From the NCBI GenBank assembly GCA_956465555.1, contig OY101117.1, positions 1,612,001 to 1,676,000 of the forward strand: a DNA stretch of 64,000 nucleotides. Reading direction: 5' to 3'. This DNA comes from Nitzschia sp. pyKryTriq1 (Eukaryota; Bacillariophyta; Bacillariophyceae; Bacillariales; Bacillariaceae). Positions 54,801-64,000 of the stretch are shown here, piece by piece. The translations under genes were made by a program, and so were the position numbers. Every line of letters begins with the position of its first letter. Position 1 is the stretch's first letter. A model generated the notes under the pieces. The model searched no databases, was not told the origin of the DNA, and worked only from the letters and a program-made list of their open reading frames with translations.

Positions 54801-56472
54801 CTACACATACGTTTGCTGCTGCTGCATCGCCCCTGCTTGCGCGCGTTGTTCATTTGCAAGTCGACGTCTTCGAAAAGATTCAGCAAGGCCATTGCTGTTG
54901 CTAAACACTCCAAAATCCTCCATGATTTTATTTTGGTCTTGCGTGCCACGAAATGCTTTCAATAGGCTTTCCTCTTTTGTGGGCTCAACATCCTTGAACA
55001 ATGCTTCTTGGGTCTCCATCAGCGCCAACCAATGTTTTTCCACAAAGAATTCGATCGCTTCGTCAACTTGCGTGGTGCTTGGCAATGATTCAGTTCCCGC
55101 AGTGCTCGTTTCTTTCCACCTTGACGGTTCCATACTAACTAGAACATCTCGTAGCTTTTCGGCAACTTGTTGCTTGAAATCTCCCCCCACTCCGTTTCCT
55201 CTATTCATGGATTCGATCGTCGAGCGCCAAGCTTTCCCGCCAAGGAACCCAAATGGAATACTCCCCATTGCCTTCCAATAGATGGAATCATCCGTGAGGT
55301 CTGCGTTGAATCGTCTGTTGGATCTCTGAAGGAGACTCCATCGTACATGAGCCATGGTCAAGAACCATACTTGAGTATCAAGTCCAACTGTTAGATGTAC
55401 CGAAGACTCGTGAAATGCTGACTTTTCTACTCCATCAACAGCTGTAGTTGTATCGGTGGTGTGTGGGAATCCAATAGGGACGTACAAGACATCTCCTGGT
55501 TGGATCACCTGATCGATTAAGGGGTCACCCAATTCCTCCAAAATAAGAACATCACCAGTTTTTCCTCGTGCCATAGGATCCTTCCCTTTCGATCTCGGCG
55601 GTGGAGCAAAAACTCGCCACCGCTTCGCTCCCTGTGTTTGGAAGACAAAGACATCCTGTTGGTCCGTATGGAGGGGAACACTCAACGGACACCCTGCATA
55701 CAAAAACACCATGAGAGAACAGTATAACTTAAAATTGCACCTCAAAGTTGATTTGATTTTGGGACCATCACTCACCGGGTGGAGTAACGTAAATGTTTGT
55801 GTTCGGGGGCAAACCGAATGCATAACCCATGAGCCGGCACAGTCCTCCTACATTTCTCCAGAGGCTACCGGCCGTATTGAAGTAAATAGTTCCGCCTTTC
55901 AAAGCTTCTTCAACGTCTGACCATGATGTTTTCTGGGCTGGGTTATCCTTCAAAGGAGTCAGGGCCCAAGTATCAGTTTTGGTTCCATTCCGTAGTACCT
56001 CTGCTGTCTTAAATCCTGTGATATATGTGCCATCCAGAAGCCGCAGATGCTTCTCGACCGTGAAACTTCCCTCGATCCAGCCACCAGTATCTCTGGAGCG
56101 TATCAACAAGGGGCGCTTCTGCCAAAAGTCTCGCACGAAAGTTTCTGATCCAGCAATCGCCTGTAAAAAATTCCAGGATGCTCGCCCTTTTGCCTCCTCT
56201 GAGGCAGAGAAATCCAGGATCGCGCTCTCTACATCCTTGATACCTCTGCCGGGGACGCAGATACCATCCACATCCAACGACTCTCTTTTCAATGATGTTC
56301 TGATTTCATCAAGAAGTGCTGATTCGGGCGTCACGATTTCATGGCACTGCTGGATTTTTTTCTTTTCGCTGCGCACTCCTTTAGTCGACGGGAGAGGGGC
56401 CCATGTTGTTCCGAAAGAGTCATGCAACGTCAAGAGAAGAATAACTTGAAAAGGAATGGAGCAAATCATCAT
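54801..56472 (-). CDS. JmjC-type 2-oxoglutarate oxygenase with N-terminal signal peptide
   Basis: Two exons, 56472-55776 and 55693-54801, around an 82-bp GT-AG intron; 529 aa. It resembles the ROX (NO66/MINA53-like) JmjC hydroxylases: FWQKRPLLIR in the first third, then the beta helix with iron ligands H241 and D243 (PLHTDQQD) and H310 (GFPHTTD). The C-terminal half is helical, as in the ROX dimerisation and winged-helix part, and ends in Arg and Gln runs. The ATG at 56472 gives a hydrophobic leader (MMICSIPFQVILLLTLHDSF), unexpected because ROX enzymes modify ribosomal proteins or histones in the nucleolus or nucleus. The next in-frame ATGs are far downstream, so a secretory or plastid location is the straightforward reading. 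Confidence 0.82.
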
Positions 56473-57110
56473 GTAAAGCAATCAATCAATCAATCCTCGT
56501 CTTGATAAGCCGTTCACGATACTATGTTCGGCCAACTATTGCCGGTACTAATCTTTAGCGAAGCAGAAGTGGTGTGGATAGCTGGTCATATCGATATCAC
56601 CTGACCCATCTCTTTCCCGCTGGTTTTCCCGTACTGTATCAGGTACCCCCGAGCTACTCCACGACGAATCATCAGTCAATTGGTAACGCCGCTGGCTCGA
56701 AATGGTTTCTGCTTCCCCCTCTGCTCCCGACTGATCCCCCTTTGTGACCCCTGGGCGCACCCCGGGCACTCTTGTACTTGTATTTGGCCGAATGGCTACA
56801 TTATTATACACGTTACGTACGAAGTGGTGGTTGCCGAGTAATTCGGGCCGCGGGCGATTTGATTTAGGATTTGGCTTTAGGCCTCCAAGCTCCAAGTCAA
56901 GTACCTGTCTAGAAAGTACAGTACAGGTACTATTAGACGCCTCTCACACTCTTATTAATTTTCCGACAACGATGGAACTGTAGTCGTATGTTGTAGGTTA
57001 TTGTAGTGTCTAGCTAGTTTCTTAAGCACTGTACGACTGTGATTGGGAAGTGCTCTACGTCGCTGCCTACAAGGCCAAGCGCGATTCAATTCAATATGAT
57101 CAAAGCAGAA
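56473..57110. other. Intergenic region, JmjC gene / INTS1
   Basis: ATCA units at about 56480-56495 sit just before the JmjC start codon (TGAT on its coding strand). Single GTAC elements occur near 56525-56545, 56640 and 56900-56935. The rest is the 3' side of INTS1. No gene seen. Confidence 0.5.
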
Positions 57111-60100
57111 CTAATTCTCTTCATGTGACGCCTTGACACCTTGAATCGCTTCCTGGTGCGAAATGAAATCACAGCTCAGCAACACGTTCCTGGTCGAGCC
57201 AAGTGACTTGAGCCCGGGGATTTCTTGACCCATCCACCTTTCCCAGCCAGTTTTGTTGGAAGTCTTGAATGAAGTAAAGAACTCAGAAAGTTTTCCTTTG
57301 AGTCGTGAAAGACGATCGCTTGTTCGGAGCTGGGTCTGGACGGACATGAGCCGTAGGTAGACACCGAGAAAGCTGTCCAGGCCCATATTCAAGCCACAGC
57401 CGAAAAGCACCTCTTTGGGTACCGAGGAGATGGCATCGAGGAACGATGTCCACACTACCTCAGTAAAATTGAAGCCCCAGTGCCGTATCGTGACTCGAAT
57501 AGTTCCTGATCCTATCGTACCTTCAGCCGGGGAAGCCAGGCTGTGGCCGAAAATTACACCCCTTTTCTCATTGTCCAACGTCGCTGCATGAGTTGTAGCA
57601 TCTTCCTCCAAAATCGCCTCTATCCGTTCAAGCTTTCTTAGTACCAGAAGAGGGTGTTTTTTAGAGCCCTCGGCGAGGGCCAGTGCTATCCTATTTGGTG
57701 TGCTCTGGTATGTGATGGTTTGAATTAGATCCTCGAAGTAATCGTCCAAAGGGGACCTCCAAGACAGCCAATCTTGTGAGTATTGTTCCACCGCCTCCTT
57801 TAGGGCCGAACGAAGGACGGCCACACCAAGATTCATATGATTCGGGAAATAAGCGTAAAGGCGAAGAATACACGCGAGTAGAACGCACCGATCCTCAGTA
57901 CCCACTCCGTTCATCTTTTCAACTAGGGCTTGACTGACAAGCTGAACTTGCTTTCTGCCGAGACGGGACAGAAGCAGGAGCAAGATGAGCCCTTCCGGCG
58001 TATCGTTTCGGCTCTGAAAATGAGTCATCGCCTTTTCGTCCGAAGAAGCAATAAGAGAGTCAATAGCAATTCTAACGACCTTGCGGACTGAGTCTTCGGA
58101 GAAACCCCAGGCACGGTCTTTCTTGCTGAGCGGGGCATCGACAAATGCCTCAACATGGATGCTTCCCCAGGATGACGACTGGATCAAAAGTCGAACCGCC
58201 TTCGAGAGATCAAACGTACTTTCGTCCGGCTGGGATAAAATCCAGTTGCGGCAAGCAACAATGTGGTCGTGGGACCAGGTTTGGCAACACCTTGAAATGA
58301 GGTTGCTCCATAAAAAGGATGGCTTTTGGCCGTCTGAGAGAAGAATCACCCACAAATCCGGAGAACCTGATCCAGCTGACAACCAGGGAACCCATTTCAC
58401 AATCGTTGTTCCGAGGCCTTCTGTTTTGCGTTCGACTTTACTGAATGATCTTAGCAACAAGTAAGAAATGTCGGCGCCATCCGCCCCTTCGGCGACTGGT
58501 GAATGGAAATCTTTCTGTGCGCCAGTGCGCATTGGTGGTTTGCCGAAATTTTCCTGAAGCCAAGCCTCTAGTAGCTGGACTTGGTCATTGGCAAACGCTG
58601 TCTCGAGGAAAGAGGAAAGTTCGTCGAGGTCAGTCGTCGAAGCTTGATTCTGTGGAGATGCACCCCTGCGTTCGAGAAATCTCGTCATGTCTGATACGTT
58701 GCCGTCTAGTTCAGTTGTCGCAGACTTCTGACTTGCTTCAACTGGCTCCTCCGTGACTGATTCCAACATATGTTCACAATTTTCAATATTCGACAGCATT
58801 GGAGGAAGGGTAGTCTTGTCTCGCTTCGCCTTAAATCTCCGTGGTTTCTCAGTTCCTTGGCACAGGCTCGAAAGCCATTCTAGGAATGTGAACGATACCT
58901 TCTCGTCACCTGACAAATCTGACAACTGGTACATTCGTGCGTAGGCCGACAAACGACCCAGTAATTTGCGCGAGACTTCCCTCCGCCGTCCCAGTCGTCC
59001 AATATCCCATTCGCTTGTCGCTGACGGGACCAGAAGCTGGTTGTAAGTCTTGTCAATATCCCGGGCCTTGTCCCCTAATTGACCAAGCCGGTCTATCATG
59101 GAAAGCAACGATGCCCGTGGAAGTCCAGAACAAAGGAGTAACCGGGGAAGAAACCCAGTTGGAGCTGTTAGCGCTGCTCGCTTCGCAATGAAATCACTTC
59201 TAGATCGCGCAAGCATTACCCACTGTTAAGTGAAAGCGATATAAGGGGTAAGATCGACCTTTGCATCTATTGTAACAATGATGCAAGTCTCGCAACACTC
59301 ACCGATTCCACTGGAATAGCACTCTTTCCATTCGCACAGAGTCTAGCACTCGCTAGACCGTTGACATGGTCCTCGTCAGCCCTACCGTCGCTTCCATCGT
59401 ATCCGTCTGTCCGCATCAGCATTCTCACAAGGCTCTCGACGGCACGACTATCTTCAACTGCCTTCACATTCTGTAGCCAAATGCTCAAAAGAACGCAAGA
59501 GGACTCGAGAAGCGCAAGAGGAAGTCTGACCTTCGTGGCCTCGTCTCCGTTCTCTGTTGACGGCCTACAGCATAAAACAATATCACACGCATCGTTCATG
59601 GTTTCTGTCGACGCATCCATTTTCTCGTCTTTCCCAAATTGAGTGTACTTCCTGAATTCACCATTGACAACTCCGATCGCTAAAGACCTAAGGTCAGGGA
59701 AAGACCCCATGGTTGAAGCAAACACAGTTGGTCGACTGGATACAAGGTCGATAAGAACAGAAGGAAAGTCATATCCATCCAAGAGATTCCCTTCAGCAAC
59801 ATATTTTGTGAGTTTTTCCAAAGCAAGAATCAGAAAGCGCAGGACGCGGCCTCTTTCAAACGAAGCAGCACGCGAGAGATGGCGTATTGCGTCACCGACG
59901 ACTAAGGAAGAGTGTCGAACGTGCAAAAGATTAATCATCCATCCACAATTTGAACGTGAAAAGGGTTCAGGAAGGTTTCCATCGAACCCCTTTCCAATAG
60001 CATCAAACAACACACGCCTTGCGCAGCGACGGCGGTCTGCATTGTGGCTAGCAACGTCTGTGAGAAGAAGATCAAACGCTCGTACAGAATCCGACTCGCC

Positions 60101-63100
60101 GAAAGCTCCAGTCAATGATTGACGGACATGCGCCAGAAGCGGGGCAGAGAGCTCCTGTAGCTGAGCTCGCTCTTCTCCTTCCGTCCCATAGGCTCGGAGG
60201 AGCAGAAAACAAGAAGCACTGGCGGGGAGCCGAACAATTGTCTCTGGAACAAAAGAAATAATCGGGATCAACCAGTCATATGCCCTCTCGATGGCACCCC
60301 GTGTCGTATTCCCAATAGTCATCAAGAGAAAGTCAGGATCTGTCGTGCGCTGGAACTTCCGGGGGAGATCGAAGAGTTCTCCAACTGAAAAAATGAGATC
60401 AGCGGACTCCTTCGGAGGTTTCCGGGGACCTTTTCTGGGGTCCCATAGCATAATTGACTTCTGGGCTGCTCGCAAAATCTTCCTCCGACGATTGGCTTCT
60501 TTTGAGGCTTCGTGTGCCTCCTTCTCCTTCTGCTTCTTAAGCATGCGCTCTCGTTTTTCCTGTTGCCGCCTCGAAGCTCGCGAGCCTCCAAATGAGTTAT
60601 CAATATCTTCCACCTCCTTTGGCTTTGTTTTTTGCTTCTGTTGAGGAAGAAACAGTAGCTCGGTGATCCGTGCTTCTTCGTCCCTCATATCTTGTTCCGT
60701 CTTCTTCATTTCTTCTCTCGCGGCATCATCACAGTCAACCGTCGGGAAGCGATAGCGGTCTGAGGTAACCATTTTGATAAGGGCCTTAACAGTGGGATGT
60801 TCATTCCAGGCAATAGAGCTGATTCGCTCTGAAGCCCCACACACAACGAGCGCAAGCCCTGTTGCCCGCCACCAAAGACCAGGGAATGCCAGGCGGGGTA
60901 TACGATTTGCGGTCGACTGACTGTAAATATTATCCATCTGCAACTCTGCATCTTTCATATCAACATCTGTTGCGTCTTCGACGTTGTGCGTCACCTTTGT
61001 ATCGGAGTTGCGCTCGGGAATGAATTCCACCAGACGGTACAATTCCCAAAGAATTTCTGGGTCGGTAATCGACAGCGAGCATTTGCAATCTTTGTTACAC
61101 CCATGGAACATGTGCTCTAGAATGGATAGAGCGACATCCGGCGGGGTAGGATTTTTGTCCTGTGCTGCTGCTCTTAGAACAATCCAAAGCATCTCATCGT
61201 CTACATTGGCTCCAAACTCATTGCAAAGCCGAATCCTTGTAGCTTCTTCTCGCCATTCAGAGTCATTTTCGTCCGGCAATCCATCGGGGAAAAGGAATGT
61301 TGTTAGACGAGATGATTCAGGATTCTCTAAAAAGAGCACGACTCGAAGGACTGTAAGCCAATCTGGGAACTCGTCGTCATTGACTCCGTCGAGTATCGAC
61401 GAGTAATTTGGAACCCCAGCGCCTACAATTTCCGATCCTTTCTTTCCGTCTTCTATTTCACATGGGGGCTTCGAATTACAGAACGGAGCATAGTTCCGAC
61501 AAAACCAATGAAGCAGTACTTTCCTCGTGCTGGCTAGAGTCTTCTCTAGAGCAATCACCGCATCGTCGTCCTCATTATTTCCCCTCGATCGCTCCACTTT
61601 ATGAAGCTTTGTGTCCAAAATGGTGGGTTCATCTATGCACAGGATGGCAGACTGAAACATTAGGCGAGCTCGGTTTTCTTCATCGTGTAGTGCCCAATCG
61701 ACGGACTCAGGAACCTGAAAGCTGGCAATGGAGTACAAAAGACGGGAACCGTTGAACGAGCTCCCCAAGTCTTTGGCCACGGCGCGAACAAGACCGCATA
61801 GCCGACGTACAAACGTTGAAATGCTCACTTGACGCAGTGGCTCAGGTCGCTCGTAGAGAAGATGCATCAAAGACGCCGCTATACCATCAGCACTCAATGA
61901 CCCGGGGAATACGCCGTGAACAGCATGAATCATCGTTAGGTGTTCGCCTACTGATACGTTGATTCCATCCATACCAAGCAGAACTTCCCGTAGAAGATGT
62001 TTGTAAACGTGACGAGCAACTGCAGCAGTTGGGATTCTTTTTGCAATCGAGTTAATATTCTCGACGTGTGCATTGAGTTGATTAGCCTTCAATCGCATGG
62101 ACAAGATATTGTCGATTGCGTCGAGGTCAGCTCGCAACGGTGGGTCAGTGTTCTTCATCATGTTCACTGTCTGTGCAAAAAGACTTCGAGCAAGACCGGC
62201 GAGAGCAGGGGACTGCAACCATTTTTCCAGATTTGCCGTGATAATCCGCCTGACGTCAGGAATGCCCGCGAATCGGGGGAGTGTTTGTAGAAGTCCAGAA
62301 TTCTGCTTGGTTTTGATATCGACTCGTTTTTTCAACGACAAAGATATGGCGCGATGGGCATGTTCCAAATTGAGACCAAAGTATCTTTGTCTCACCTGTG
62401 TGAAGTTCAACGTTCGCTGCGTGATTGGATACGAAGGTTGTAGACTGCGCGGAGCCTCACTTGTTTTAGACACAGGGCTGGATCTCATGGCGCTGCTGTC
62501 GTCCCCACTAAACGACTTTGCAGTTATCACAACTTCCTCGTCTTCCTCCCCCGAGGAAGAGGATCCTCCGTCATCATGTCCAACAGGAAGAACCGACGTT
62601 GTCACTGCTATCTCTTCTTCATCTCCAGAATCGGATTCCTCGCCATTGTCGGTCGACTGAGACTTGGCCACAGGCAAGGAGCTCACTTGATCGTAAGAAT
62701 TGTACGTGGCCATGTCAATAGAATCGGTGGACATCGAACGGGCTCTTCCTATTTGTGGGATTGCAGAAGAATTCTGGGAAGCAACCGATGACATACTTCC
62801 TCGTCTACGAGTTGGGGAGGAATTTGTGTCGTTGACCGGTGAATTCCCCTCAGTGGTCTGCGCGCCGTAGAATTCGGCAACAGTCCGCGCATCTGCTTCT
62901 TTCTCTCCGTCATCCATGGCGTTTTCATCCGTATTCTCGGATGCGTGTGCGAGCGCCAAATTCTCCACAAAGAGGCGACAAGATGCGTCATCAACCCATG
63001 CTCGGGGCCCAAAGCAATCCTCAGAGTAGGCTTTTACGAATGCAGCAGGCCAGTGGTCCAAATGTTCAAAGGCGACGAAAAGGATCGTAGCCGCCAACAA

Positions 63101-63713
63101 TCTAACATGAATTTTGGGTCGGGCGTAAGACATGGACCGTTTTGAAATATGTGGAGAGTGTGCAATCTTCATGCTCTTGGATGGAAACATGTCGCCGGGA
63201 ATATTTCCCGCGTCCATCGAGGCCGTGCGTTTCCGAGACCCGGGAGGTATTTGATGCCCCCGACTGGCGCCTTCCGTGGATTCCATCTCGCCCACCGTCG
63301 AGGACAAGCATGATACTAGCGCATGGACTAGCTCCTGATTATGGACGACGGCAGAAATCGCGGGAATAGAATTTGGCTGGGGGAAAGGGATAGACGGCTT
63401 TCCATCGTGTTTCTTGCTGTTGGGTAGTATGGATTTTGGATAAATTCGAAAATGCGAGCAAAAAAGTGAGATCCTCGAAGCGAAATTATTGACCGAAGAG
63501 ATAATTTCCTTATTCCAAGAAGTAATTTCATAGTCCAGCGACTCACCGAATGTGCTGTATCGTCGTGCGGTCAAGTTTCAGATGGTACAGCAAACCAAGA
63601 CCACAAACATAGATTTCACCAAGAATTTTGGGTGACTGGGCCTGTGAGAGGTTATGCAGACGCAACAAGGCCTGGCAACAATGATCCAAATCGGGAGGCC
63701 GTCGCTTCACCAT
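57111..63713 (-). CDS. INTS1: Integrator complex subunit 1
   Basis: Three exons, 63713-63547, 63416-59303 and 59222-57111, with GT-AG introns of 130 and 80 bp; 2130 aa against 2190 in human. Exon 1 (MVKRRPPDLDHCCQALLRL) was found by following the frame back through a GTGAGT donor; phases match at both joins. Landmarks are the RLLAATILFVAFEHLDHWPAAFVKAYSED helix early on (in segments), a Ser/Asp/Glu-rich insertion, the DUF3677-like VRRIITANLEKWLQSPALA, and the WWRATGLALVVCGASERISSIAWNEHPTVKALI region, which aligns by eye with human INTS1. INTS1 is the scaffold of Integrator, which cleaves snRNA and other nascent Pol II transcripts in the nucleus. Confidence 0.93.
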
Positions 63714-64000
63714 GGTCGACACAGAGAGTCGAAAGACTGCGAATCAATCGCGGTATCAATTTCACCTACTGTACCGGTACCTGCACCACCGGTAGTAGGT
63801 CATCGTCGAAGTACCAGGTACAGAATGTACGGTACTGTGCGCCGGTACGTGAACAGGTACATTGCAGTACTTGTACTGTACCGGTATAAATAAGGCGGCG
63901 CGATCGATGAGCATCTTTCTTACAGTATCTATGTATCCCATGCCGCCAGTTAGTAGCGAGCAATCATCTTGCGATTTTTTTTCGCGCTGAAATTGAATGA
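63714..64000. other. INTS1 upstream region with GTAC tract
   Basis: A tract at 63771-63895 starts with GTACCGGTAC (63771-63780) and ends GTACCGGTATAAATA, where TATAAATA could be a TATA-like element on the plus strand. It lies 58-180 bp upstream of the INTS1 start. Confidence 0.55.

Noticed and set aside
56548-56895. Open frame upstream of the JmjC gene
   Set aside because: No ATG start, low-complexity Arg/Ser/Gly composition and no features of a protein.
62251-62258. Third TGACGTCA palindrome
   Set aside because: It lies within the INTS1 coding sequence, far from any promoter, and is expected by chance.
4005-63895. GTAC tracts as CRISPR arrays or as copies of one transposon
   Set aside because: Spacing is irregular, there are no unique spacers of fixed length, and flanking sequences do not align between tracts, so neither a CRISPR array nor dispersed element copies fit.
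1-64000. tRNA, rRNA or spliceosomal RNA genes
   Set aside because: Scanning both strands by eye for A/B-box pairs and conserved rRNA/snRNA stretches gave no convincing candidate; a covariance-model search would be needed to exclude them.

Overview
This is a 64 kb nuclear segment of a photosynthetic stramenopile, most likely a pennate diatom. Three things point there. Twenty-five short GT-AG introns (70-199 bp) can be placed in the genes. Several N-termini look like diatom bipartite plastid presequences, with a signal peptide followed by an aromatic or Leu residue at the expected cleavage point. The gene set mixes a plant-type photosystem II translation factor (HCF173-like) with opisthokont-like genes (dynactin p150, Integrator subunit 1, SLC6 transporter, lysosomal alpha-mannosidase). 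I cannot name the species from sequence alone. I see no virus-like elements, rRNA, tRNA or CRISPR array.

Twenty-six protein genes are supported. From the left: dynactin p150 (-), a membrane-anchored degenerate epimerase (+), a MATE exporter (-), a short-chain dehydrogenase (+), DDX41 helicase (+), a BED/hAT transposase-derived host gene (-), three uncharacterised genes (18.6-22.7 kb), GH38 alpha-mannosidase (-), HCF173-like factor (-), zinc alcohol dehydrogenase (-), APH/CHK-like kinase (-), sulfatase (+), gamma-glutamylcyclotransferase-like protein (-), DNA polymerase delta subunit 3 (+), a vWA protein (-), a small Cys-rich plastid protein (+), a four-helix membrane protein with an Asp/Tyr tail (-), NHP2 (-), a DUF1415 protein (+), a DUF3783-like candidate (-), a PhyH-type dioxygenase (+), an SLC6 symporter (+), a JmjC-type oxygenase with a signal peptide (-) and INTS1 (-, 2130 aa). 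The genes are monocistronic and show no pathway clustering. Eight pairs are divergent and share an upstream region.

The most striking non-coding signal is a family of GTAC-rich tracts built around the perfect palindrome GTACCGGTAC (14 exact copies counted by eye; about 0.06 expected by chance in 64 kb). They sit mainly upstream of start codons and in divergent promoters, and twice lie inside coding sequence, where they encode Gly-Thr repeats. Other signals worth checking are a 16-bp perfect hairpin between two divergent genes, a canonical E2F site upstream of the replicative polymerase subunit gene, two CRE palindromes in promoters, a 38-bp tandem duplication that carries the DDX41 stop codon, and an epimerase domain that has lost its catalytic Tyr and a glycine of the NAD motif.
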